Positions 7,299-15,802 of a DNA stretch of 34,958 bases are shown here, piece after piece. This DNA is from a virus: positions 1-34,958 of IMG/VR virus record IMGVR_UViG_3300019487_000950; one strand, given 5' to 3'. The number at the start of each line of letters is the position of its first letter. Within the stretch, counting starts at the first letter, position 1. The position numbers were made by a program, and so were the translations under genes. The notes under the pieces were generated by a model. It did no database searches, was not told the origin of the DNA, and was given only the letters and a program-made list of their open reading frames with translations.

Positions 7299-10268
7299 TT
7301 ACCCGACCTCATCCGTCGGGAGTTGCACATCGAACCAGATCGCATCCTGAGTCTTTTCGACCGGAAGATCGACCCATGTCCAGGGCGAAGCGTTCGGCTC
7401 GCCCAAAAGTTTTATCCACGCCCGGATAGACTCGATTATGAGATTTGCCGAACTATTCGGCGTCGCCCTGAAGGTGAAGAGTCGCCCCTTCAGCGTGCCA
7501 TCGTAGCGGAGCTTGAGCGACCTCTCGCCCGTCGTGGTGACGAGATTCTGCGAGTCGCGTTGTGTGAGCGCCCCTCCGGGTTGATCAGACTGCACGACGA
7601 AAGTGGCCGCGCCCGCCGCCATGTCGTACACGATCTCGATCTCTTTGATGAGCTTCACTCGCTCGCTTCCGAAATCGATCACGTTGGAAAACCAGAACTC
7701 GCCCTCGCCTCCCAGCAAATAAGTCCCGTAAGTTTGAATCAACCATCGCAGGCCGTAGACATGAAAATCCGAACCGCTCATTCGGTTGCGGATGAGATGA
7801 CCGATGTAGTCGGCGTTGAAGACTACATGCTCTTTGCGTCTTCCCGTGCCGCTCGCTACAGTCGGACTCTGCCGGACGGTCATCTGCGCGCCGGGTTGGT
7901 CGGTCAGCAGATCGATAGTCACGGTCGTGGCGTTCTCCAGATCGATCTGGGCCTCGCGAATCTTCTTCATCTTCACCGTGCCGCAATCCTGCTCATCGGT
8001 GTCGAATGATTTGCCCTGGCGCGCCTCGAAGTAGTGGTTGAGTACGACATCATTGATTACGACTTCCGCAGAGGCAGCCTCGGCGATCCGCACCGCGGCG
8101 TTATAAGCCTGCACCCCGTCCCCGCTGTTTATCTGAAAAACAAACCGCTGTCTGCCGCTCCCTGTGAGATTGCCTAAAGCGATGCTCGATGCGCCGTCGT
8201 TGAGATAGAGCGTCACCGCGAGGGTCGCGCCTCCGGGGTCGGCATCGATGGTCACATCCTCGAAGGTCTTTTTCGTGTCGTTTGCGCCGGCGTCGAAATA
8301 TCTGGAGAAAAAATCGAGATTGATGGCCGCGCTGCCTGCGTCAGTCGTCCCTGTCTCAAGAGCATGCACGGCTCCGGTGGATTTGCCCCCCAGCAGATCG
8401 CCGTTCGCGCCTTCGTAGTAGAGCGCCGAGTATCCCAGATCGATTGAGTACCATCTGCCCGTTGCCAGATCGAGCGCCAGCGTCCGGTTCGGCGTCCCTC
8501 CGCTCGTCGCATACGAGAAGTAGAGCCTGCCGTTTACGAATTCCAGAACACTTTTGTCTCTCGCCGAGATGGGTGAGATGGTTACGCCGGTTGCGAGCGT
8601 GACCGTCTGCCCCTTGAATATAGGATCGATCTTATCTGAGATTTTCCGCGCGCTCTGACCGTCGAACTCGTACACTCCCTCTTTCGAAACGAAGTAATCC
8701 ACCCCTCCGGCATGAGTGACGGCCTGCGGCCCGACCGCGCCATAGTTGTAGTTGACTATCTCAAGCTCTCCATTGATATCGTCCGGGTCGCCGACGAGCC
8801 GCCAGATCGTATTCTCTTTGTAGATGTGGATGAAGCGCGGTCGCATCGTTGCGGCCACCACGTCCTCGCCGCTGTCTCCTACTGGCGCATGGTTGCCCAC
8901 TTCCGAGTCCGACCCCGGCCAGGCCCATGGCTGGTTGAGCTTCGACCAGTACATTCTCGCGCCGCCGAAGGCGATGAGCCGTCCGAGGTATGGCCCTACA
9001 AGTACCTGTGCCGCCGGGGGCGGATCGTTATCGAGCGGCGCTTCGAAGCCGAGCGCGATAGCGTCGGCGTCCGACAGCAGATCGTCATACTCCGTCTCCG
9101 AGATATCGATAGGACTTTCGGTCACTCTCCAGATTCTTCCGCCCAGCTTGCCGCCGGTGCGGTAGATGTGCATCTGTGTTACCTGCGCGTCGGGGCTGGA
9201 TGCAAAGCCGGAAATGCGCGCGCCCGTCCGGTTGAAAGCCGTCTTCGCGCTCAACTCCGACAGCGACGACTCATGCTCATCGTCGTTTAAGAATGTGTAG
9301 CCATACTGGATGTCTTCGCCTTCGAGTGTGCCGTCGAGCGAGCCGAACACCTCCCAGTCGTCGAAGCGCACATCCACGTCGCCGCGCGTGTCGAAAATGA
9401 TCCGGAGAGCAGCCACCGTCGACCAGTCCTTCGTCGAATCCCCTCCTGTTCGTTTGAAGAAGGGCAGCGCATCGTCCGACTTCTCGGATCTTCGAATCTC
9501 TATCCGCGCCCATCCCTTGCCGCGTTTTTTGAGGAATGAGTGAGGCAGTATCACCTCGTAGAAGTTTGTTCCGAACTCGCCGTCATCGACATCGACCTGA
9601 AGCGTAATCGATTCGAGCCGCTTCCACTTCGATGCATAAATCCAGATGCGGAATTTATCCTCTATGTCCTGCTCTGCGCTGCCCACCATGCTCAGATCAG
9701 GAGAAGCCGCCAGGTCGAGTTGATAGCTTTCGTCTGCGATGGCTTCTATCAACAGCGCGTGCGTCCCCTCCTTTTTCTCGGTATCGTCGAAAGATTCCGA
9801 ACCTGATGGACTTACCGTCCATCCTTCAGAGTCGTCGAAGGTGGCGACATCCGTAGTAAGTTCCGTGATCGATTCGACAGTCGGGGGCGAGTCGGGCGGA
9901 TCGATGTGCCATTGAAAATTGTCTGAGCCGTTGTCTTTCCGTCGGCGCGACGAATCCATCACCCAGAGGTAATCAAGGAAGTCGGCCAGTCCCATAGGCT
10001 CGCCCGAATACCCTGCGTCTACAGCAGCGAAATCCCGGAAGAGAGATGTGCTGCCCTGATAGCGAAGCCCCAGAGCTTTGATCAGCGACCGAATGGCTCC
10101 GCTCGCAGTCCCGGCCAGCGTCGAGCCGAAGCGAGAGCGCAGCGCGCCGAGTTGATCGCTTCTAAATCCCGTCAGGTTGAGCGCGTCGCCGTCGGGCAGC
10201 AGGTCGCGAGGCGCGAGCCAGTTGATCGAGCCTGCCAGTATCCGCGCTTTTTCCTTCTTGTAAGCCAC
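7299..10268 (-). CDS. Tail nozzle/hub protein with central beta-propeller (P22 gp10 / T7 gp12 functional type)
   Basis: The product is 989 aa, starting at a GTG that overlaps the previous TAG (TAGTG), with GGAGAGG upstream. The N-terminus (AGSINWLAPRDLLPDGDALNL) is the opening seen in nozzle-like proteins of short-tailed phages. Residues about 145-300 look like a carbohydrate-binding-module-type jelly roll. Residues about 470-640 contain HIYKENTIWRLVGD and YFVSKEGVYEFDG-ARKISD, blades of the nozzle propeller. The remaining ~350 residues hold repeated beta-sandwich-like segments. The protein would form the distal hexameric part of the tail and hold DNA in. Its place directly after three adaptor genes and before fibre genes supports this. 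The N-terminal and propeller match is good; the C-terminal domains are not identified. Confidence 0.75.
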   Translation of the reverse strand: MAYKKEKARILAGSINWLAPRDLLPDGDALNLTGFRSDQLGALRSRFGSTLAGTASGAIRSLIKALGLRYQGSTSLFRDFAAVDAGYSGEPMGLADFLDYLWVMDSSRRRKDNGSDNFQWHIDPPDSPPTVESITELTTDVATFDDSEGWTVSPSGSESFDDTEKKEGTHALLIEAIADESYQLDLAASPDLSMVGSAEQDIEDKFRIWIYASKWKRLESITLQVDVDDGEFGTNFYEVILPHSFLKKRGKGWARIEIRRSEKSDDALPFFKRTGGDSTKDWSTVAALRIIFDTRGDVDVRFDDWEVFGSLDGTLEGEDIQYGYTFLNDDEHESSLSELSAKTAFNRTGARISGFASSPDAQVTQMHIYRTGGKLGGRIWRVTESPIDISETEYDDLLSDADAIALGFEAPLDNDPPPAAQVLVGPYLGRLIAFGGARMYWSKLNQPWAWPGSDSEVGNHAPVGDSGEDVVAATMRPRFIHIYKENTIWRLVGDPDDINGELEIVNYNYGAVGPQAVTHAGGVDYFVSKEGVYEFDGQSARKISDKIDPIFKGQTVTLATGVTISPISARDKSVLEFVNGRLYFSYATSGGTPNRTLALDLATGRWYSIDLGYSALYYEGANGDLLGGKSTGAVHALETGTTDAGSAAINLDFFSRYFDAGANDTKKTFEDVTIDADPGGATLAVTLYLNDGASSIALGNLTGSGRQRFVFQINSGDGVQAYNAAVRIAEAASAEVVINDVVLNHYFEARQGKSFDTDEQDCGTVKMKKIREAQIDLENATTVTIDLLTDQPGAQMTVRQSPTVASGTGRRKEHVVFNADYIGHLIRNRMSGSDFHVYGLRWLIQTYGTYLLGGEGEFWFSNVIDFGSERVKLIKEIEIVYDMAAGAATFVVQSDQPGGALTQRDSQNLVTTTGERSLKLRYDGTLKGRLFTFRATPNSSANLIIESIRAWIKLLGEPNASPWTWVDLPVEKTQDAIWFDVQLPTDEVG

Positions 10269-10894
10269 TATTGAGCCTCTCCGTAAAGTCCCCTCATCGC
10301 CTGCTCGACGAGCGCGATCATCTGTTGCAGATTCGCCGCGACCTCCGGGAGCGCGGCGTCCGATTCCTTCGCGTAGGCGCGCATCAACACAGCCATTTCC
10401 AGATAGTCGCCGACGGGCGCAGGCACGGGAACCTCATCGACCACGTGCGCCTCGTCGAGTTCTTCCGGCAGTTGATGAATGATCAGTTCAGGCGACAGTC
10501 CCCCAGCCGCTGTGTTCGGGACAGGATAGAAGCCGATCTTCAGCCCGCTTCGATCTGCGTACCAGTAAGAAGGCGTTCCCTCGGTCGATTGAAATGTGTC
10601 GTCGAGCATTTCCAGTTCGCTCGTCGAGCTTGCGATGAGCGGCGCGCCGGAGAGTGAAACATGCAGCACATCTATCGTGCGCGCTGGCAGCGCGTAGGTA
10701 GCTGTCCCCGCAACGAGCGTCACCCCGTTGGTGTTTCTTGCAGCGAACACACCCGCGCGATAGCCGAGCCGCTTTACGGTCTCGTCGAAAAAGCGCGTGA
10801 GTTCGCCCTCCGACCACCACACGAGATTCGCGAAAGAATCGGAGTGAAGCGGGCCGAGCAGGTTCGATAGAAGATCATTGATGTCGAGCGGCAT
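10268..10894 (-). CDS. Head-tail adaptor/tail accessory protein (third of three)
   Basis: The product is 208 aa. A helical N-terminus (SEGELTRFFDETVKRLGYRAG) is followed by a strand pair (VAGTATYALPARTIDVLHVSL), a Gly-Thr-Pro-x-Tyr-Trp segment and a strand with FYPVPN. The C-terminal helices are rich in Ala/Glu (DYLEMAVLMRAYAKE). The same order occurs in the two upstream genes: helix, T-x-Y-x-L-P strand, G-T-P-x-x-Y, xPxP, then PxxxxxYL/I-xxA helices. It is the fold pattern of portal-bound adaptor or gatekeeper proteins. Its TAG stop overlaps the nozzle GTG. It probably belongs to the ring stack between portal and nozzle. Confidence 0.65.
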   Translation of the reverse strand: MPLDINDLLSNLLGPLHSDSFANLVWWSEGELTRFFDETVKRLGYRAGVFAARNTNGVTLVAGTATYALPARTIDVLHVSLSGAPLIASSTSELEMLDDTFQSTEGTPSYWYADRSGLKIGFYPVPNTAAGGLSPELIIHQLPEELDEAHVVDEVPVPAPVGDYLEMAVLMRAYAKESDAALPEVAANLQQMIALVEQAMRGLYGEAQ

Positions 10895-10897
10895 GGG

Positions 10898-11686
10898 CTA
10901 TCCTTTTTTCTTTTTTCTCCTATTGCAGTGTGAACCTGTCTCCGGTTTTGGTCGCGCCGGTTTGAGCGCGACTTTGAGCAATCTTCCGCGGTCGAAACTC
11001 GATAAATCAAACGGCTGCCGGTCGTAGAGTTGGCCCTTCGACCGCGCACGCATAAACTCCGCGTACATCTGCGCGCTATCCAGAAAGCTCTTCAGTCCGT
11101 CGGTCGTCTTTGCGAACTCCTGCCCTCCCTCTTTCGCTCTGAGCCACCAGATCGCGTAATCGATCAGGCATGGGTGATGCTCTTCGGGAATCTCCGGCAT
11201 ATCGCCGTTGCCCGTGAGTGTCACAGGCGACGCGGCATAAGTGATCGCGAGGCTTGCGCCCGCGCCCGCCGGCACTGGCGAGATGGCCAGCAGATCGAAG
11301 CCGAGTTGGGCGTATCTCGTCGGCGTGCCTGTCGTCGTGCGCCAGACGAGACTCGAAAGATTGAGTTCATGAATTGTGAAAGGGAGAACTCGCGCGCCCG
11401 ATGCGGTGACGCGCAGCGGCACGAGAAAGTCTTCTATCTGCTCGCTGATCAAATAAAAGGCGGTATTCGCGGTGAGATTGAAGGAAGCCGTGCGCTCGAC
11501 CGCGAGCGTCAAAAGGCAAAAGGCGCGCTGCGCCTTATTGATCGCCTCTTTGATCTCGGCAGCCGTCCAGTAGACCGGCGTACTCGGCTCGTCGAGTCTT
11601 TCCTTGACTCTTGTTTGTAGCTGCGAAAAATCCACCGGCTTAGTCGCCGGGGGCTTTGGGACATTGCGAGCAAGCGCCAGACTCAA
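10898..11686 (-). CDS. Head-tail adaptor/tail accessory protein (second of three)
   Basis: The product is 262 aa, apparently starting at TTG 11686, which overlaps the previous gene's TGA. Residues about 22-65 (LQTRVKERLDEPSTPVYWTAAEIKEAIN and following, paraphrased) form the adaptor N-terminal helices. TANTAFYLI, then TTTGTPTRYAQLG and ISPVPAGAGASLAITYAA give the central strands, and EIPEEHHPCLIDYAIWWLRA starts the C-terminal helix pair. This is the recognisable pattern of phage structural adaptors next to the portal/nozzle. The last ~40 residues are Lys/Arg-rich and disordered (a KKKKG end), perhaps DNA-facing. It is a paralogue of the genes on both sides. Confidence 0.7.
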   Translation of the reverse strand: MSLALARNVPKPPATKPVDFSQLQTRVKERLDEPSTPVYWTAAEIKEAINKAQRAFCLLTLAVERTASFNLTANTAFYLISEQIEDFLVPLRVTASGARVLPFTIHELNLSSLVWRTTTGTPTRYAQLGFDLLAISPVPAGAGASLAITYAASPVTLTGNGDMPEIPEEHHPCLIDYAIWWLRAKEGGQEFAKTTDGLKSFLDSAQMYAEFMRARSKGQLYDRQPFDLSSFDRGRLLKVALKPARPKPETGSHCNRRKKKKG

Positions 11687-12594
11687 TCGCTTCTTCTGAG
11701 CCAGTTGCGCAGGTCATCGCCATCATTGCCATAAGCTCGTGCGCGCCTGTGGCGAGTGAACCTTGAGGCCATCACCATCTGAGTCGGCACGTCGCGCGTG
11801 GTCTCAAGCCTGATCGCGTCCTGGAGCAACGAGTTAAACCGTATCTCGTCGGCCTTATACCCCACGAGGTCGCCGCCAAGCTTTTTAAGGTCGGCTTCGA
11901 CTCCTGCGAATATGCACTCCTCGTTGACCCACGGAAGAAAGCTCTCAGTCGGTGCAGTCAGCCGCGCGACCGTGCGCTTGTAGCGAATAGTCAACCCTTC
12001 AGCGAGTCGAGGTATGGGATACAACTCAACCTGCGGAAGCGGCGACGAATCGTTCTCATCATCATAAGGGGCATACATGCGGGGCCGGTCTACCTGCTCC
12101 CGATCCGGGCTGAGACGGTCGAGAGTTTCGCGCTCGATCTGATCGAGGTCGTCTTTCGCTCCCGGCGCTTTGATCGATTCGAGCGCGTCGAGGTCTGAGG
12201 GCAGCGCGTAAATATTCTGAAATATTTTATAACCGCCGCCTTCGATGTCGTCCCCCTCGTAGGCTCGATCTATAGTGAAGTCCGTCAGTGAGACGTGAGT
12301 GAAGATGTACATCTCGTTTCGGCCCGCGGGTCGAATCCTTCGCCCGGTCATCGCAGAAGTGAAAGCTGTGCCGTTTCCCGTGCCGCTCGTCGCTCCGTTC
12401 TCGATTGAGATCGTCCCCGTCTCATAGACTGCGACAGTGTTGAGCGCTCCGGTTTTGATGAGGCGCGACCATGGATACTTATCGAGAAATTCTCTGTAGC
12501 GACCATTGACATAGCCGTCGAGTAGCACCTTATCGACTCCGGCTCCTGCAGGAGTCTTCGCGGCTCTGACTCTCATCTCTCCCAGCGTTCCCAT
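11683..12594 (-). CDS. Head-tail adaptor/tail accessory protein (first of three)
   Basis: The product is 303 aa from the ATG at 12594. N-terminal helices end in YREFLDKYPWSRLIK, a motif typical of adaptors whose helical bundle docks on the portal. A small beta domain follows (about 55-115, GTISIENGATSGTGNGTAF and RAYEGDDI), inserted like an Ig-type or SH3-like bulge. Then come LPSDLDALESI, the Pro-rich strand QVELYPIPR and helical LPWVNEECIFAGVEADLKKLGG. The protein is larger than its two downstream paralogues. It lies between the LamG protein and the second adaptor. The function is inferred from motif order and synteny. Confidence 0.65.
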   Translation of the reverse strand: MGTLGEMRVRAAKTPAGAGVDKVLLDGYVNGRYREFLDKYPWSRLIKTGALNTVAVYETGTISIENGATSGTGNGTAFTSAMTGRRIRPAGRNEMYIFTHVSLTDFTIDRAYEGDDIEGGGYKIFQNIYALPSDLDALESIKAPGAKDDLDQIERETLDRLSPDREQVDRPRMYAPYDDENDSSPLPQVELYPIPRLAEGLTIRYKRTVARLTAPTESFLPWVNEECIFAGVEADLKKLGGDLVGYKADEIRFNSLLQDAIRLETTRDVPTQMVMASRFTRHRRARAYGNDGDDLRNWLRRSD

Positions 12595-12596
12595 AA

Positions 12597-13340
12597 TTAG
12601 TTCTCAAAGGGGTAGCTCAACCCGTCCCCGCCGTTCCATAACTGCGACCGTTCGTCGACTGTCAGCACTCTTTTCCAGAATCCCAACTCGTCCACGATTG
12701 CGCTTCCTGTTATGAGCGAAGATTGCATTCCGTCCGGATCCCGCATCACGAGAAAACTCGTGCCTGTATTTTGCGTGCCTGCGCCATAGGCCACTGAGAC
12801 CGTCGCGCCATTGTCTATCTGAATATTCAGCGTGTCTGCGTCTGCGTCGTGCCAGCAAACCAATAAATGAAAGTCTGCGTTGTCAGGATAGGATGCCTGA
12901 ACAAGTCCGGGGAAGCTTCCGACTCCGAATCGGCACAACGACCCGGTCTTTTGCACCAGGTACTCGCAAAAGACCGGGTCGTTGTTCCCTCCTTTCGCAA
13001 CTACCCAAAGGTCTTCGCTCATATCTGTGGCTGAGAGCCAGAGAGCAAGCGTGAATGAGGTGTCCGATCCCAGCGACAAGTCCGGATTGTCGTCAATCGA
13101 GAGGTACTCATCATTTTCAATAGTAAACTGAGCAGCGCCCTCGATCTTCCCGGCAGCCTGACCCACGCCGTTATTATCCGTCAGGTGAAGGCTTCCGACA
13201 GAATCATTGCGCGCGCCGCTCTCTTCGTCCAGTTTCCAGTAGGCCACTAGACCGAGCGCCAGCGTCGGCCCGCCGCCTCCGCCGCCTCCGCCGCCTCCGC
13301 CGCCTCCGCCGCCCGCACCGAGTAGAAGAAGGCTTCCCAT
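12597..13340 (-). CDS. LamG/concanavalin-A-like lectin-fold virion protein with polyglycine N-terminus
   Basis: The product is 247 aa from the ATG at 13340, chosen because GAGGAG lies 5 bases upstream; GTG 13346 would add two residues. A short hydrophobic start (MGSLLLLGAG) runs into about 15 consecutive Gly (residues 9-24). Next comes a LamG-like domain: LVAYWKLDE, a D-x-S hinge, FTLALWLSATD, WVVAKGGN, WHDADADTLNIQIDNG and DELGFWKRVLTVDER, the standard strand order of laminin-G-3 domains. Such domains bind sugars or serve as capsid or fibre decorations. It lies between a small beta-rich protein and the adaptors, so a virion-surface role is likely but unproven. Confidence 0.75.
   Translation of the reverse strand: MGSLLLLGAGGGGGGGGGGGGGGGPTLALGLVAYWKLDEESGARNDSVGSLHLTDNNGVGQAAGKIEGAAQFTIENDEYLSIDDNPDLSLGSDTSFTLALWLSATDMSEDLWVVAKGGNNDPVFCEYLVQKTGSLCRFGVGSFPGLVQASYPDNADFHLLVCWHDADADTLNIQIDNGATVSVAYGAGTQNTGTSFLVMRDPDGMQSSLITGSAIVDELGFWKRVLTVDERSQLWNGGDGLSYPFEN
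13272..13313. repeat. 9-bp tandem repeat encoding polyglycine
   Basis: GCCGCCTCC is repeated four times in full (13272-13307) and once in part. In the minus strand it gives alternating GGC/GGA glycine codons. It is a slippage-prone array and the length may vary between isolates. Confidence 0.9.
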
Positions 13341-13349
13341 TTCCACTCC

Positions 13350-13688
13350 TCACTGCGCCAGGGCGTAGACCAACCATCCGCCTACCTGCACCTCAACGCC
13401 GAGCTCTAAGACGAGCGACTCCCCGGGATTGGTTTCGAAGTGGCCCATCTCAGCTTCTCCCGGCGCGAACCCGGAGGCAGTCGTGAGCGTCATCTCTCCC
13501 GTCAGAGGGGTCTGGATTTCCTCTTCGCCGACAGTGACGCTGTGTAAGGAAACAGTCGTATCATCTGACGCGATGAGTACGATATTGTGTACTCGAATCC
13601 GAAAGCCCTCGACCGCCTCCACCAAAACCATCCCTTCGGTGGTGTCTATCGGCACATACTGCGGCGCGTATTTAGTCGCTCCCCTCAT
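13350..13688 (-). CDS. Small beta-rich head or decoration protein, unknown family
   Basis: The product is 112 aa from the ATG at 13688, five bases past the stop of the upstream beta-helix gene; the longer open frame to 13796 would overlap that gene by about 100 bp. The sequence alternates hydrophobic and polar residues throughout (YVPIDTTEGMVLVEAVEGFRIRVHN and so on, paraphrased after 20). It ends in SLVLELGVEVQVGGWLVYAL, which suggests a compact all-beta barrel or sandwich. There are no Cys, membrane segments or enzyme motifs. Small proteins of this kind are often capsid decoration or fibre-tip proteins. Only the beta character and the neighbourhood support this. Confidence 0.65.
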   Translation of the reverse strand: MRGATKYAPQYVPIDTTEGMVLVEAVEGFRIRVHNIVLIASDDTTVSLHSVTVGEEEIQTPLTGEMTLTTASGFAPGEAEMGHFETNPGESLVLELGVEVQVGGWLVYALAQ

Positions 13689-13692
13689 GATC

Positions 13693-14631
13693 CTATTCTG
13701 CTGGCTCGCCGTACTCTTCCTTGTCGGAGTAGTAGTTCGGCCCCCAAATCGACGACGCCGCTTTGACGAAGCGCGCGTTGACCACGGATGCTTCATCCGA
13801 AGCGCAGTAGAAGAAATTGCGCGCGACCAGGTTTTCCGCCCCTCCGGTCTCGTCTATCGCTATCGTGTTTGTCACTCCGAGCGAGACGTGATGGAAATGG
13901 TTGTCGGTGATCCTCGCGCCTGAAAGCGCGGCATCGATGTCTGTGTGGTTGGCGTGAAAATCGTTTCCTCTGATCCGCCATCCCCAGAGCGTGCCGATCC
14001 CGGCGCCGGTGACATTTATAATCGCGTCGTTGTCCGACTCCGAGAAGAGCATGAATTCGTTGTCATCGATGCTTATGCGCGCGCATCCTCCCGAATCCTG
14101 AATCCCGTACAACCCTCCCTGAAAGCGGCATCCGGTGATCTGTGAGTGCGAGGCGTCGCGCTCGTCGTCGCCCGATCCGCCATCGCGGAATAACTGGACA
14201 CAGCCGACGCTATCATCTTCGTCGCCGGTGAAGAGTGTGTTTGTGATGCGCCATCCCTGCTGCTGGATTTTCAAAAGCGGCGTCGAGGCCGTGGGCGAAG
14301 CCGGAGCGTTCCAGCGCGCCGAAGAGAAACCGCCGAGGTCTGAGTGTGAGTCCGGGTGACGTGTCACCGGCGACGGGCCGATTATGTGAACGTCGAAGAC
14401 GCCCGCGGGAGTCGATAGCTGTTCACGAATATTTCCGCGTAGATAGATGGCGTCTCCCGATCGGATGACGGCGAAGGCTTCCTCCATAGTGAGAAACGCG
14501 CTCTCAGGAGATTTGCCGCTCCCGCCTCCCTGATTCCCATCAACGTACCAGGCTCGCCCCCATGGGCTTTGCGGTGCCTGTGCGCCGATGAACTGATTTG
14601 CTTGAACTATGTCGAATCTTGTTACTCCCAT
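13693..14631 (-). CDS. Right-handed beta-helix (pectin-lyase-fold) virion protein
   Basis: The product is 312 aa from the ATG at 14631, where GAGGAAG gives a good ribosome binding site; the frame stays open to 14814 but that extension is low-complexity. After MGVTRFDIVQ and a Gly-rich turn comes WYVDGNQGGGSGKSPESAF, the start of parallel beta-helix proteins in phages. Then come coils with N-x-F/D-N-x-F periodicity (ITGCRFQGGLYGIQDSGG, ISIDDNEFML, IRGNDFHANH, ITDNHFHHVS) characteristic of about eight rungs. It directly follows the capsid gene. Such proteins serve as tailspikes or head fibres and some cleave polysaccharide, but no catalytic triad could be assigned. The 200 bp between this start and the capsid gene shows no separate gene. 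Confidence 0.7.
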   Translation of the reverse strand: MGVTRFDIVQANQFIGAQAPQSPWGRAWYVDGNQGGGSGKSPESAFLTMEEAFAVIRSGDAIYLRGNIREQLSTPAGVFDVHIIGPSPVTRHPDSHSDLGGFSSARWNAPASPTASTPLLKIQQQGWRITNTLFTGDEDDSVGCVQLFRDGGSGDDERDASHSQITGCRFQGGLYGIQDSGGCARISIDDNEFMLFSESDNDAIINVTGAGIGTLWGWRIRGNDFHANHTDIDAALSGARITDNHFHHVSLGVTNTIAIDETGGAENLVARNFFYCASDEASVVNARFVKAASSIWGPNYYSDKEEYGEPAE

Positions 14632-14832
14632 GTCTTCCTCACGCGCGACTGATCTATTTTCCCCGTCTGAAGACGTTGAGCGATTACGCTCGAAGCCTAA
14701 TCGCTTCGACGGGTCTAAACGGTCGGCGTCGGGGATAGTTTGCGGGCGACGGCTTATTGGCCTGTCCCTGACCACCGTCGCCCCAGGCTGAGTGTAAGCG
14801 CCCCCTTTGCTCACCCAGCTTTCCGAAAACCG

Positions 14833-15762
14833 CTATTGTCCGGGCGATCCGTAAAAGCCCATCCAGCTATGCCAGCCTACCGAAAATCTCATGCGGCCTG
14901 CAGTCTTCACCGAATCCGTGTCGAAATCTCGATCCGACATCGTGTCGAATTTCTTTCTCCAGAACAAGGTCAATCCATATCTCGGATGGCTTGTGTCGCC
15001 GATGATAAACCATGCGTCAGGGTCGTTGAGATAGTGATAAACCATGTAATCGGTGAAAGGCGATTCCTTCGCGCGATGGCGAAAGGCGTTCACAGTGTTG
15101 TTGGCCGTGTCGCTCCTCATCGGTCCTGCGAGTATCTCAGCCATCGTCCATTCCAGCGCAGGGCCCGCAACCAGCTTCTTCGGCCTGCACCGGATTTTCT
15201 TCCCTCGGTGATCCGTCCAGGTCGAGAACTGCGTGAGCGCAACTTCTATGGCCGGGATGTTCAGATCGCGATTCGTTGACGGGCGATTTGACTGCACGCC
15301 GCCGCCAACGCGCGGGTGCGCGGTCGAGCAGAGCGACACTCCGTCCGGGCCGAGAAATGACGAGTTGAACGCGCGGTCGAAAACGAGCGCGGCTTCGATC
15401 TCGACGGTCTCTTTAGCCGAGATACCCAGTTCGCGCGCAAGATTCTTGACGATGCGGAACTTGTCATCGTCGATCATTTCCTGCGAGACCTTGTATCCTC
15501 GACCGAATTTGCGGTGGACGTAGGTTTTGTCGAATGCCTGAAGCGGGTCGTCGTAAGTGACCGGCTCGCTTTCTGCGATCTCCGCCATCGTTGCAAAGCC
15601 GGTGATTTCTGTGAACTGCTCTATCGCGCGATCCGAATCCTCGACGTTGAACACCTCGCGATACTCGTCTTTGTATCGCTCGTACTCTCCCATCGTCACC
15701 ACGCGCAGCGCCGGAAGCTGATCCTCAAGAAAAGTGTCCGGGAATTGTGTTCTGGTTATCAC
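14833..15762 (-). CDS. Major capsid protein (Mu gpT-like, HK97 fold)
   Basis: The product is 309 aa, starting at GTG 15762 with AAGGAGG 9 bases upstream, the strongest ribosome binding site in the head block and fitting for an abundant protein. The sequence has the order seen in gpT-like coat proteins: an N-terminal arm, FNVEDSDRAIEQF, a strand-rich E-loop region with YDDPLQAFDKTYVHRKFGRGYKVS, QEMIDDDKF, a helical spine (VKNLARELGISAKETVEIEA), LCSTAHPRVGG, RPKKLVAGP and a C-terminal RMRFSVGWHSWMGFYGSPG. Scaffold and small head genes lie just upstream in the same operon. It builds the icosahedral shell. The family assignment is by pattern; the role is well supported by context. Confidence 0.82.
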   Translation of the reverse strand: MITRTQFPDTFLEDQLPALRVVTMGEYERYKDEYREVFNVEDSDRAIEQFTEITGFATMAEIAESEPVTYDDPLQAFDKTYVHRKFGRGYKVSQEMIDDDKFRIVKNLARELGISAKETVEIEAALVFDRAFNSSFLGPDGVSLCSTAHPRVGGGVQSNRPSTNRDLNIPAIEVALTQFSTWTDHRGKKIRCRPKKLVAGPALEWTMAEILAGPMRSDTANNTVNAFRHRAKESPFTDYMVYHYLNDPDAWFIIGDTSHPRYGLTLFWRKKFDTMSDRDFDTDSVKTAGRMRFSVGWHSWMGFYGSPGQ

Positions 15763-15789
15763 TGTCTAATCCTCCTTGTGCTTTCATCC

Positions 15790-15802
15790 CTAGGGGGACT
15801 AG
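15790..15802. repeat. Palindrome CTAGGGGGACTAG at a stop codon
   Basis: On the minus strand this reads CTAGTCCCCCTAG, and its first TAG is the stop of the decoration-protein gene. It belongs to the scattered AGTCCCCC family also seen at 2152-2162, 16323-16336, 19356-19367, 22035-22050 and 24768-24784. It lies about 30 bases upstream of the capsid start. Confidence 0.6.
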
